From contig CAVSSK010000007.1 of assembly GCA_963730395.1 (NCBI GenBank), positions 1 to 64,000 on the forward strand: a DNA stretch of 64,000 nucleotides, given 5' to 3'. The DNA comes from Bog-473 sp963730395 (lineage in GTDB: Bacteria > Actinomycetota > Acidimicrobiia > Acidimicrobiales > RAAP-2). The notes under the pieces are model-generated. The model was not told the origin of the DNA. It was given only the letters and a program-made list of their open reading frames with translations, and ran no database searches. Both the position numbers and the translations under genes were made by a program. Each line of letters opens with the position of its first letter. Within the stretch, counting starts at the first letter, position 1. Of the stretch, positions 42,795-51,418 are shown one piece after another.

Positions 42795-43502
42795 TCATCC
42801 GCCGAGGTAGCTGGTCGACAGTGCCTCCTCCATCTCCGCCGGCGAGCCCTGATGGGCGATGACGCCCTGCAACACCACCGCCGCGGCGTCGGCGATGGGC
42901 AGCGCGGTGCGGGCGAACTGCTCCACCAGCAGGATCGACAGGCCTCCCGCCGCCAGCTCGCGGACCTTGTCGTAGAGCTGGGCCACCACGATCGGGGCCA
43001 GCCCGAGCGAGAGCTCGTCGAGCAGGAGGAGCTTCGGGTCCGTGGCGAACGCCCGGGCCAGGGCCAGCATCTGCTGCTCCCCGCCCGACAGCGTGCCGGC
43101 CAGCTGCTTGCGCCGGATGCTCAGCTGGGGGAACTGCGTGAAGGCCACCTCCTCAATCCGGTCCATCGGCACCCCGACCTGGGTGGCCATGAGGAGGTTC
43201 TCCCGCACGCTGAGGTTGGGGAAGATCCCCCGCCCCTCGGGCACGGTGCAGATGCCGAGGCGGGCGCGGCCGTCGGCGGAGACCCCGGTGACGGGCCTGC
43301 CGTCGAAGCGCACCTCGCCGCCGCTCGGGGCGAGGATGCCTGCGCAGACGTTGAGGAGCGTGGTCTTGCCTCCCCCGTTGGGCCCGAGGAGGGCCATCAC
43401 CGATCCCGACCGGATGGCGAGGCTCACTCCGTGCACGACCTCGATCGGGCCGTAGCCCGCCCGGACGTCGTGCAGCTCGAGGATCGGCGTCGCCTCGCTC
43501 AC
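42795..43502 (-). CDS. livF: Branched-chain amino acid-type ABC importer ATPase LivF
   Basis: 235 residues: Walker A GPNGGGKTTLL, LivF signature TVPEGRGIFPNLSVRENLLMA, ABC signature TLSGGEQQMLALARA and Walker B KLLLLDELSLGLAP. GTG 43502 overlaps the livG stop (GTGA). ATP hydrolysis by the LivF/LivG pair drives import through LivHM. In actinobacteria such systems also import amides, urea or aromatic acids, so the substrate is open. Confidence 0.92.
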   Translation of the reverse strand: MSEATPILELHDVRAGYGPIEVVHGVSLAIRSGSVMALLGPNGGGKTTLLNVCAGILAPSGGEVRFDGRPVTGVSADGRARLGICTVPEGRGIFPNLSVRENLLMATQVGVPMDRIEEVAFTQFPQLSIRRKQLAGTLSGGEQQMLALARAFATDPKLLLLDELSLGLAPIVVAQLYDKVRELAAGGLSILLVEQFARTALPIADAAAVVLQGVIAHQGSPAEMEEALSTSYLGG

Positions 43503-44227
43503 GGGGCACCCAGGTAGGCATTCACCACGGTGGGGTCGTTCTTGACCTGCTCGGGCGGCCCGCTGGCGATGATCTCGCCGTAGTCGAGGACGTGGATCAG
43601 CTCGCAGGTGCCCATGACCAGCCCGACGTCGTGCTCGACCAGGCAGATGGCGAGGCCTCGCTCGTCGACGAGACGGCGGAGCAGCTCCCCGAAGGCCGCC
43701 GTCTCGTGCTCGGTCTGCCCGGAGGCCGGCTCGTCGAGGAGGAGCACCGTGGGTTGTGTCATCAGGGCCCGGGCCACCTCCACCACCCGGGCCCGCGCCG
43801 TCGGCAGCTCGCTCACGTCGCGCTCGGCGACGTCGCCCAGACCCACCAGCTCGATGATCCGGTCGGTCTCGGCGCCGACCGCGATCCGCCCCCGCCGCCC
43901 CCATGTGTTGCGGATCTCGCCGGCGACCTTGATGTTGTCCCGCACCGTGAGCGACGTGAACAGCTCGAGCCGTTGGTACGTGCGGGCCAGGCCACGGCGC
44001 GCCCGCGCCGCCGGCCCCGCCTTGGTCACGTCGTGCCCCTCGATCATCACCCGACCGGCACTGGGCTCGAGCAGCCCGCTGACGACGTTGAACAGCGTGG
44101 TCTTGCCGGCCCCGTTGGGCCCGATCAGCCCGGTCACGCCTCCGGCGGCCACCGACAGGGACACGTCGCTGAGCACCTGGGCCCCTCCGAAGGCCATGGA
44201 GACACCCGAGACCTCAAGAGCGGGCAT
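43499..44227 (-). CDS. livG: ABC importer ATPase LivG
   Basis: 242 residues: Walker A GPNGAGKTTLFNVVSG, RGLARTYQRLELFTSLTV (LivG-specific block), signature ELPTARARVVEVARALM (degenerate form of LSGGQ) and Walker B TVLLLDEPASGQTEHE. ATG 44227 lies inside the last codons of the permease gene. The degenerate signature is common in this branch of LivG and does not by itself imply inactivity. Confidence 0.9.
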   Translation of the reverse strand: MPALEVSGVSMAFGGAQVLSDVSLSVAAGGVTGLIGPNGAGKTTLFNVVSGLLEPSAGRVMIEGHDVTKAGPAARARRGLARTYQRLELFTSLTVRDNIKVAGEIRNTWGRRGRIAVGAETDRIIELVGLGDVAERDVSELPTARARVVEVARALMTQPTVLLLDEPASGQTEHETAAFGELLRRLVDERGLAICLVEHDVGLVMGTCELIHVLDYGEIIASGPPEQVKNDPTVVNAYLGAP

Positions 44228-46427
44228 CGGCGACCCCCTCCACCGCGGGCAGGCCGCCCACCGCGGCCGGCACGGCCGCCGGACGGCGAGGCGCAGCGGC
44301 GATGGCGACGGGGCCGGCACCGAAGGCCTCGGGCCGCGCCAGCCTGCCCAGCGCCGGGAGCGCCAGCGCGATCAGCGCCGTCGCCAGCACGAACCACCAG
44401 TTGCCCATGACCTTGGTCAAGACGAGCAGGTAGGCCACCACCTCGGCGAGCACGCCGAGCGCCAGCACTCCCTTCACCCGCCACAACGGGCGGTAGTTCT
44501 CCACGATCTGGGGCACGGCCCCGCTCGGGTTGCGGCCCAGGCTGACCCCGATGAGCGCCGGGGCCACCAGGGACAGGTTGGCCATCACGCTCCAAAAGCC
44601 GCCGCCCCCGGCATCGGTGCTCAGGTTCGTGAAGGTCGCGGTCAGGGCCTGGAACGCGGTCCCGGCCAGGATCCCGCCCATGAGGGCACCGGCGACGCTG
44701 CCGATGCCCCCGACCACCGTCAACATCACGAGGGCCAGGCTGATGAAGATGATGAACGACGTGTCGCTGACGCTGCCCGACGCGGCGGAGAGCAGGATGC
44801 CGCCGAGCCCGGCGATGGCCGCCGAGAGCATGAACACGGACAGCTTCAGCCGGACCAGGTTCTGCCCGAGGGTGGCAGCGGCAGCCGGGCTGTCCTTCAT
44901 GGCGGTCAGGCGCCGTCCGTAGCTGCTGCGGCGCAGCGCGATGAGCCCGATGCCGAGGAGCACGAAGATGCAGACCGAGGTGGTGAGGAACGTCTTCGTC
45001 GAGTTGAGGTCGACCGGCCCGATCTTGAGCGGCGGGATCGACAGCGTCCCGTTGGGGAAGATCGAGAAGTGGACATGGAAGATGGGCAGGACGTGCGGTG
45101 CGATGTCGGCGATGATCATGTCGGACACGAAGACGCCGAAGGCGAGGGTGGCCAACGCCAGGTAGAGGCCGCGCAGACGGAGGGCCGGCAGGGCGATGAG
45201 ACCGCCGACGACGGCCGTCACCACCACGCCGAGGAGCAGTCCCCACAACGTGATGCGCTGGCTCGTCCCGCTGCCGGAGAGACCGAGGTGGAACACGATG
45301 ATGGTGGCGATGGCCCCGAAGGAGACCGGAGCGAGGTTGATCTCGCCGGCGTAGCCGGTGAGCAAGGTGAGTGACAGGGCGATGATGGCGTAGGTGATGC
45401 CGACGGTGAGGGCTCCCATGTCGTTGGTGCCCATGATCTGCTCCAGCGCCAGCACGACCAGCACCAGGACGGCGCCCCAGGTGACGGCGGAGCGGATGGT
45501 GGGCACCGTGAACCGCTCCCTCGTGCGCAGCAGGGTGGCGCCCCGCAGGCGGTCCTGGGGCAACACCAGGAGGACGACGAAGAGCACGATCATCGGCAGG
45601 GCGATGCGGAAGTTCGAGGCCCAGGACCACGACGACGGGAAGTAGCCGAGCACGTATGTCCCCGCCAGGCCGAGGACGAGGGCCCCGCCGAAGGTCCGCC
45701 AGATGCTGCGGAGCCGCCCGAACATGGCGGCGGCGATGGAGTCGAGCACGAGCAGGGTCAGCACGTGGACGTCGAGGGTCCCCCCGCTGATGGGCGTGAT
45801 GAGGATGCCGGCCAGCGCGGCCAGGGCGCCTCCCAGCGCCCAGGAGAACGCCGCCAGCCGCTGGGGCCGCCCACCGTTGAGCTGCAGCAGCTCGGGGTTG
45901 TCGACCACGGCCCGCATGGCCACCCCGGTGCGGGTGCTCGTGAACAGCAGGCGGATCCCCACGGCGATGAGGACCCCGCAGCCGAGCGCGATCGCCTCGT
46001 GGTCGGTGACGAAGACCCCGAAGACCTTGAACTTCGCCGCCTCGCCGAAGAACAGGTCGTCGGTCCGTGGCACGCCGGGATTCCAGATCCACTGGGCCAA
46101 TGCGATCAGCCCGAGCATGATGCCGATGGTGACCACGATCTTGGTCACGTCCGCCGTCTGTCGCAGCCCCCGCATGATGCCGAGGTAGAGGACCGCGCCC
46201 AACAGCGGGGCCAGGACCGCGATGACGGCGAACAGCGCCAGCGGTGCCGGCCAGTTCCAGCCGTAGCGGAACTGCCAGTAGGTGAAGGCCGCCAGCATGG
46301 CCATGGCGCCCTGGGCGAAATTGAAGATGCCCGATGTCGTGTAGGTCAGGACGAGACCCGACGCGGCGATCCCGTAGACCGCGCCGGTCACCAGTCCGAG
46401 GATGGTGTAGGTGAGGAACAGGTGCAC
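44214..46427 (-). CDS. Fused LivH-LivM permease
   Basis: 737 residues containing both membrane subunits. The LivH part: TYTILGLVTGAVYGIAASGLVLTYTTSGIFNFAQGAMAMLAAF with the FNFAQGA signature; the LivM part from about residue 340: GITYAIIALSLTLLTGYAGEINLAPVSFGAIAT with the TGYAGEINLA signature and RRSSYGRRLTAMKDSPAAAATLGQN, the EAA-type loop contacting the ATPases. A natural linker (RTRERFTVPTIRSA) connects them, so this fusion looks genuine. GTG 46427 start. Confidence 0.88.
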   Translation of the reverse strand: MHLFLTYTILGLVTGAVYGIAASGLVLTYTTSGIFNFAQGAMAMLAAFTYWQFRYGWNWPAPLALFAVIAVLAPLLGAVLYLGIMRGLRQTADVTKIVVTIGIMLGLIALAQWIWNPGVPRTDDLFFGEAAKFKVFGVFVTDHEAIALGCGVLIAVGIRLLFTSTRTGVAMRAVVDNPELLQLNGGRPQRLAAFSWALGGALAALAGILITPISGGTLDVHVLTLLVLDSIAAAMFGRLRSIWRTFGGALVLGLAGTYVLGYFPSSWSWASNFRIALPMIVLFVVLLVLPQDRLRGATLLRTRERFTVPTIRSAVTWGAVLVLVVLALEQIMGTNDMGALTVGITYAIIALSLTLLTGYAGEINLAPVSFGAIATIIVFHLGLSGSGTSQRITLWGLLLGVVVTAVVGGLIALPALRLRGLYLALATLAFGVFVSDMIIADIAPHVLPIFHVHFSIFPNGTLSIPPLKIGPVDLNSTKTFLTTSVCIFVLLGIGLIALRRSSYGRRLTAMKDSPAAAATLGQNLVRLKLSVFMLSAAIAGLGGILLSAASGSVSDTSFIIFISLALVMLTVVGGIGSVAGALMGGILAGTAFQALTATFTNLSTDAGGGGFWSVMANLSLVAPALIGVSLGRNPSGAVPQIVENYRPLWRVKGVLALGVLAEVVAYLLVLTKVMGNWWFVLATALIALALPALGRLARPEAFGAGPVAIAAAPRRPAAVPAAVGGLPAVEGVADARS

Positions 46428-46474
46428 GGCCCGAGCTCCTGTCGCTCAGCCGGACGAGCCGATGTCCGGTGAGC

Positions 46475-47860
46475 TCACCCCTGCGGCTTGATCACCGACG
46501 AGGTGGCGTACTGGGTCGCGTAGCCCTGGGCGTTGAGCGGCGTGCCGACCACGGACCCCGAGTTCGGGGCGACGTACTTCGACGAGCAGTCGAACGTCCC
46601 GAGCTTCGTCGGGTAGGCCTGCACCCACTTGGTGCCGCTGAGCTTCATCAGGAGGCCGCAATTGGGCGGGATGTTCTTGGCCGGGTTGCCCGAGGCGTTG
46701 AGGCCACCGCCGGTCCAGCTGGTGACCTTGGAGAGGTGGTTGATCATGCACTGGCGGGTCAGCGTCGAGCCGCACGCCTTGGCCTCGGTGGCCCAGAGGA
46801 GGAACGAGGAGGTGGACTGCTCGCCCAGCTGCGAGGTGAGGCCGCCGTACTTCTTCAGGATGGAGAGGTACTGGGCGACGGCCGGAACGACCTTGGCGGC
46901 CTCGAGAGGCTCGTAGGACAGTCGGACGTAGATGTTGTTGCCGAGCCCGGCCGTGTTCCACTTGGCGAAGGCCGCCGTGTACGCGCCGGAGTCCTCGACC
47001 CAGACCGGGTTGTACCCGATCTGGTTCTCCGCCTGCAGGGCGCCGTAGAGGGTCGGGCCCGGCGTGGAGTCGTTGTAGACGACCTTGACCCCGCAGCCCT
47101 GGAGCTTCTGCACGAACGGGGTGTAGTTGGCCTCGCCGTTGTAGTTGACCTGGAACGGGCAATTGACGAACTTCCAGCCGGTCGCCGTGTAGGCCTGCAC
47201 GGCCTTGGCCATAGACGCCTGCTGGGTGGACAGGGTGGAGTTGTACTCGCCGGCGGCCTGGGTCTTGGCCTTGCCGAAGAGCTTCGTCGCCTCGTAGGCC
47301 GACGACACCGGGCTGGCGTTCGCGGGGTTCGGCGATGCCTGGTACATCTCGTAGGCGTTGGCCACGACCGGGGCGACCGTGAAGCCGGGCACGGCGGCGA
47401 GATTGCAGCCGAGGCGGGTCTGCTCGGCCACACCGTCCAGTGCGAAGCCCTCGCCGACGAGCATGAAGTCCTTCTTGCAGGCCTGGGTCATCACGTTGCC
47501 GACGTTGGTGACGGCGGCGTCGTAGTAGTCACCGACGATCTGGCGCCCGTTGATGCCGCCCTGGGCGTTGCACCAGGCGACCATCGCTTTGACGGCGTCG
47601 CCCATCTCCTGGTCGAGTCCGGGCACGCCCGAGAAGCCCCGGTCGTCGCCGTAGGCGATGCTGATCGTCGAGTTGGTCACGCCCTGGTCCGTGGCGCCGG
47701 TGGCGCTTCCCTTCCCACAGGGCGAGGGCAACGTGCCGAACTTGGAGGAGCTCGTCGAGGACGCGCCGGACACCGTCGGGGCGACCACCACCCCGGTTGC
47801 CGTGAGCGTGCCGAGCAGCAGCGCCACCCCCACCGCCCGCATCCCCGTGATCCTCTTCAT
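46475..47860 (-). CDS. Periplasmic-type substrate-binding protein of Liv transporter
   Basis: 461 residues from ATG 47860 (AGGGGG upstream). Signal peptide MKRITGMRAVGVALLLGTLTATGVVV, then a type-1 periplasmic binding fold: ISIAYGDDRGFSGVPGLDQEMGDAVKAMVAWCNAQGGINGRQIV (the GGINGR motif), later GCGVKVVYNDSTPGPTLY and NPVWVEDSGAY. Several Cys pairs may be disulfides. It captures the substrate and feeds the LivHM-FG complex encoded next to it. The substrate is not readable; amino acid, amide or aromatic acid are candidates. Confidence 0.88.
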   Translation of the reverse strand: MKRITGMRAVGVALLLGTLTATGVVVAPTVSGASSTSSSKFGTLPSPCGKGSATGATDQGVTNSTISIAYGDDRGFSGVPGLDQEMGDAVKAMVAWCNAQGGINGRQIVGDYYDAAVTNVGNVMTQACKKDFMLVGEGFALDGVAEQTRLGCNLAAVPGFTVAPVVANAYEMYQASPNPANASPVSSAYEATKLFGKAKTQAAGEYNSTLSTQQASMAKAVQAYTATGWKFVNCPFQVNYNGEANYTPFVQKLQGCGVKVVYNDSTPGPTLYGALQAENQIGYNPVWVEDSGAYTAAFAKWNTAGLGNNIYVRLSYEPLEAAKVVPAVAQYLSILKKYGGLTSQLGEQSTSSFLLWATEAKACGSTLTRQCMINHLSKVTSWTGGGLNASGNPAKNIPPNCGLLMKLSGTKWVQAYPTKLGTFDCSSKYVAPNSGSVVGTPLNAQGYATQYATSSVIKPQG

Positions 47861-47927
47861 GGAAAACCCCCTGTCCGCGGAGTCAGGCCTCCGTGGCTCT
47901 GCTCCGGACACCCCGTCGGAACCGTAG

Positions 47928-47941
47928 AACAGGTTCCTGTT
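47928..47941. promoter_or_regulatory. Palindrome upstream of the Liv operon
   Basis: AACAGG-TT-CCTGTT, contained in a longer GGAACC/GGTTCC repeat; a TAGTGT -10-like box (minus strand, 47956-47951) precedes it. It resembles operators of TetR-type lipid or steroid regulators, but the assignment is open. Confidence 0.45.
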
Positions 47942-48032
47942 TGCCGGGGCACACTAGCAACCCGGCGTCCGGAATTCTTTGCGGGTCGATGTGCGCCGGG
48001 GCATTCTCGTCGACCGAGCCCGGTCGGGGGAA

Positions 48033-50360
48033 CTACGCGGCGTCCGCGGTCTGAATGTGGTACCGCTCGATGTAGTCCCTGAACTCCGTGTCGAGGCCGG
48101 GGTAGGTCCAGCCGAAATCTGCGGGGTCGTAGCGATGGCGGCCGAAGGCGTCGGGCGGCCTGTTCGCGAGGAAGGCATGCATCCGCCGGGCATGCAGCGG
48201 GCCGACCTCCTCGCCGAAGTTGCGGTACAGCGCGCGGACGGCCTCCACCGGATCGGCCATCAGCGTGTCGTAGTGCAGGTGCTGGCACCAGCCCTCCCCG
48301 GCCCTCTCGTCGAACGCCATCGCCGAGTGCAACGCGAAGGCGCACTTGCGCTTCCACTCCTCGGCAGTGGGGCGCGGGTCGCTCCGGCTGGTCAGCACGC
48401 GCTGCCCGGCGTTGGCCAGGCTCGCCAGCGACGTGACGACGGGCCCGGGGTCCCGGTGGGTCCAGATGACCCTGGCGTCGGGGTAGGCGGTGAGCATGGC
48501 GTCGAGGTGCCACAGGTGGTTGGGCGTCTTGAGGATCCAGCGTTCGGTGGGCTGGCGCGACTGGAGGGTCTGGAGGGCCAGGCGGTGCTGGGCGTAGGCG
48601 GGTGTCATGTCGGCCTGCTCCAGCCAGCGGGCGTAGGACGGCACATGGGCCTGGGTCTCGAGGGCGAGGGCACGCACGTCGTACATGAAGAGCGCGACAC
48701 ACTCCTCGGCCAGGGTGGCCCCGAAGGGGTGCATGGCCTTGAGGGGAGGGTTCAGCTTCATGAGCCCTTCGAGGTCCTTGGCCGTCCGCGCGATGCGGGG
48801 ATCCTCCGCCGCCTCCTCGAGCGTGGTGGGCGGGACCGGGTGCGCCGCCTCCCACTGGAGGAGCGGCCGGGCGACGGGATCGAGCCCCAGCAGCAGGGAC
48901 AGCACGCTGGTCCCGGTGCGCGGCAGTCCGACGATGATCCAGGGGCGCTCGATGCGCTCGTCGCGCACCTCGGGGTGGTCCTGGGACCACCGGTGCAGCT
49001 CGATCCGGTTGGCGAGGGACGACGCGAGCATCTTGGAGACCAGGATGCGCCCGAACGTGGTCAGGTCGGCCTCGTCCTGGCAGGAGCGGAGGAACACCTC
49101 GAGCGGCTCTCGATAGGAGTCGCTCCCGAAGTCGTCGGAGCCGGCCATCTTGGCCGCCGACGCCGTCACGGCGGCCGGCGTCAGCTTCGGCACCTCGAGT
49201 CCGAGGCGGGCCAACCGTGCCCCGGCCCAGTTGAGGGCCAGCAGGGGCCGGGCCCGCAACTCGGAGTCGCGCCACGTGTACTCGATCCCGCTCACGTCGG
49301 CGCTGCCGCCCCAGCGACCCTGGACCTCGACGACCGTGCGGCCCACCGATCGACGGGTCTCGTGCTCGTCGAGCGCCCGGCCCGCCTCCTCCATGGTCAC
49401 GCGGCGGCCCACGAAGGGCCGGATCGCCCCGGCGGCGGCCAGCCGCAACAGGTCGGCGTGGATCTCGTCGGCGACGTCCCGGCCGAACGGGTTGAAGCCG
49501 AAGCGGCGCATCCCCGGGTCGACCGATTCCGCCCACGCCACCATCACCGCCACGATGTCGATGTTCCCGATGCAGGCCATCCGCAGTGGTCGCCCCGTCA
49601 TGCCGTTGGCGTCGTCGTCGGCGAATCCGACCGCCAGATAGCGACCACCGTGGGCCGTGCAGCGCCACGAGCGCTCGGTGAAGTCGCCGCCGGTCAGGTC
49701 GTAGACCACGTCGGCCCCGACATCACCGGTGGCGCCCAGCACGGCCTCGACGAAGTCCTCGGCGGTGTGGTCGATGACGAGATCGGCGCCCAGCGAGGCG
49801 CACAGCGCCCCCTTCTCGGGCCCCCCGGCCACGGCGATGACCCGGGCACCGGCGGCCTTGCCCAGCTGGATGCCGGCCGTGCCGAGCCCGCTGGCGGCGG
49901 AGTGCACCACCAGGGTCTCTCCGGCCTGGAGGCGTCCCCTCTTGAACAGCGCCAGATGGGAGGTCTGGAACGTCAGCAGGAAGGCGGCGGCCTCGGCGTC
50001 GTCGAAGCCGGGGGGAGCGTCGAAGACCGAGATGACCGGCGCGATCGCGTACTCGGCGATGCCGCCGAGCGCGTTCTTGGTGATGGCGACCACCCGCTTG
50101 CCCAACCACGAGTCGTCGGCGCCCTCGCCCACCTGGTCGACCACGCCGCACACGTCCATGCCGAGCGTGAACGGCGGAGGCGTCGGCACCGAGACGAGGT
50201 TCCCGCGACAGCGATCGATGTCGTTGAAGTTCAGCGAGGCCGCACTCACCTTGACCCGCACCTCGTTCGGACCGGCCTCGGGGCGCTCGACGATCTGCAC
50301 CGCCAGGACCTCCCCGGGTTGACCATGGCGGGTCACCTGCAAGGCCTTCATGTCTGCCAC
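48033..50360 (-). CDS. Quinone oxidoreductase-type MDR enzyme joined to a sulfotransferase-family protein
   Basis: One open frame. Residues 1 to about 345: zinc-independent MDR reductase (LGMDVCGVVDQVGEGADD, VVHSAASGLGTAGIQLGKAAGARVIAVAGG as NADPH-binding fold, YDLTGGDF). From about residue 356: sulfotransferase-like protein with the PAPS loop WIIVGLPRTGTSVLS and a 3'-phosphate segment VIWTHRDPGPVVTSLASL. GTG 50360 is favoured by AAGGGGG upstream; ATG 50351 is alternative. Deleting one G of the run near 49310 would give a separate oxidoreductase ending at a TGA (49294-49292) that overlaps a GTG (49295) of the sulfotransferase, so the fusion is probably a sequence artefact. Confidence 0.85.
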   Translation of the reverse strand: MADMKALQVTRHGQPGEVLAVQIVERPEAGPNEVRVKVSAASLNFNDIDRCRGNLVSVPTPPPFTLGMDVCGVVDQVGEGADDSWLGKRVVAITKNALGGIAEYAIAPVISVFDAPPGFDDAEAAAFLLTFQTSHLALFKRGRLQAGETLVVHSAASGLGTAGIQLGKAAGARVIAVAGGPEKGALCASLGADLVIDHTAEDFVEAVLGATGDVGADVVYDLTGGDFTERSWRCTAHGGRYLAVGFADDDANGMTGRPLRMACIGNIDIVAVMVAWAESVDPGMRRFGFNPFGRDVADEIHADLLRLAAAGAIRPFVGRRVTMEEAGRALDEHETRRSVGRTVVEVQGRWGGSADVSGIEYTWRDSELRARPLLALNWAGARLARLGLEVPKLTPAAVTASAAKMAGSDDFGSDSYREPLEVFLRSCQDEADLTTFGRILVSKMLASSLANRIELHRWSQDHPEVRDERIERPWIIVGLPRTGTSVLSLLLGLDPVARPLLQWEAAHPVPPTTLEEAAEDPRIARTAKDLEGLMKLNPPLKAMHPFGATLAEECVALFMYDVRALALETQAHVPSYARWLEQADMTPAYAQHRLALQTLQSRQPTERWILKTPNHLWHLDAMLTAYPDARVIWTHRDPGPVVTSLASLANAGQRVLTSRSDPRPTAEEWKRKCAFALHSAMAFDERAGEGWCQHLHYDTLMADPVEAVRALYRNFGEEVGPLHARRMHAFLANRPPDAFGRHRYDPADFGWTYPGLDTEFRDYIERYHIQTADAA

Positions 50361-50476
50361 GCGCCGTCCCCCTTTGCGTTGGTCCCCGGGCATGCCGAGA
50401 CGTCGGCGACGGACTCCCGGGACGATGGGAGGCTACCCGCTGGGTCCGGACCGGTCGCTGGGGAGCCGCCTGCGAG

Positions 50477-50561
50477 CGGAGGGAGTGGGATTCGAACCCA
50501 CGGAGGCTCGCACCTCGCAGCTTTTCAAGAGCTGTGCATTCGTCCGCTCTGCCATCCCTCC
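50477..50561 (-). tRNA. tRNA-Ser(TGA)
   Basis: Acceptor GGAGGGA at the 5' end pairs with TCCCTCC at the 3' end; the D-arm follows, the anticodon loop reads CTTGAAA with anticodon TGA, a long variable arm GCGAGGTGCGAGCCTC typical of class II tRNA, and the T-arm GTGGGTTCGAATCCCAC. CCA is not encoded. Confidence 0.93.
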
Positions 50562-50658
50562 AGCGGGATCACATGGTAGGGGGAATATCACCAGGCTGAC
50601 GGGGTGGTGCCACCATTGAGAGCGATCGTGCGCCGCCTTAGCCTGACTGGGGCGCACC

Positions 50659-50919
50659 ATGGGCGCCACGGTGTACTGGCAGGCCACGGCGGTCACCCTG
50701 GTGGGCCTCGTCGTCGGTGTCCCGATCGGCGTCGCGCTCGGTCGGGTGATCTGGCGGGCCTTCGCGCTCAACATCGGTGTGGTGCCCGAACCGGTGGTCG
50801 AGGTCGGGCTCATCGCGGGCCTCATGGCGGCGGTCCTGGCGGGAGCGTTCGTCCTCGCCATCGGCCCCGCGTTGGCGGCAGCACGGGCGCGGCCGGCCCG
50901 GCTGCTCCGGGTGGAGTGA
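50659..50919 (+). pseudogene. C-terminal remnant of an FtsX/MacB-type ABC permease
   Basis: 86 residues with two membrane segments (VTLVGLVVGVPIGVALGRVIW and LIAGLMAAVLAGAFVLAIGPALA) and the closing AARARPARLLRVE, which is the usual end of FtsX-like permeases. The upstream 50600-50658 reads as a degraded extension (LRAIVRRLSLTG). The remaining 700 or so residues of such a permease are absent, so it is a relic lying beside tRNA-Ser, a common insertion site. Confidence 0.6.
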
Positions 50920-50934
50920 CGGGGCGGCGCCGTC

Positions 50935-51384
50935 TCAGCCGCCCACCCACTCGGCCAGCTCGACGACGAGGCCCGGCCCGTCGAGGAACACGAGGCGCCG
51001 GTCGTGGAAGTCGAACACCTCGTTGCGCGGCGTGATCCCGTGCTCGGAGAGGTGCGCCAGCATGGCGTCGAGGTCGTTGACCCGGAAGCACACGTGGTTG
51101 AAGCCGGTCCGCGCCAGCGACCCGGCTCCCGCATCGACCGCCGCCGCGGGCCGGTGGAACCGGAGCAGCTGGACCTCCTGGTGCTCCGCTGCGCCGTCGA
51201 GCACGAGGGTCACATGGTCGGCTTCCCATCCCGGGATCCCCATGTAGCGGGCGATCACGTCACCGGAGGCCACCACGGCGATGCGCTCGACGAAGCCGAG
51301 CAGGCCGAAGAAGCGCCGCGCCTCGTCGAGGTCCGTGACGACCACGGTCATGTGGTCGAAGCCCTCGTTCCTCGGTTCCCCCAC
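50935..51384 (-). CDS. VOC-family protein
   Basis: 149 residues from GTG 51384: FDHMTVVVTDLDEARRFFGLLGFVERIAVV and TGFNHVCFRVNDLDAMLAHLSEHGI, ending FLDGPGLVVELAEW. Metal ligands His (FDHM), His (FNHV) and Glu (VELAE) are in place. Reaction unknown; related to methylmalonyl-CoA epimerase and glyoxalase folds. Confidence 0.85.
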   Translation of the reverse strand: MGEPRNEGFDHMTVVVTDLDEARRFFGLLGFVERIAVVASGDVIARYMGIPGWEADHVTLVLDGAAEHQEVQLLRFHRPAAAVDAGAGSLARTGFNHVCFRVNDLDAMLAHLSEHGITPRNEVFDFHDRRLVFLDGPGLVVELAEWVGG

Positions 51385-51418
51385 GGCGCCCCTCCGATCG
51401 GTTCGTGTGCCTTCTTGT

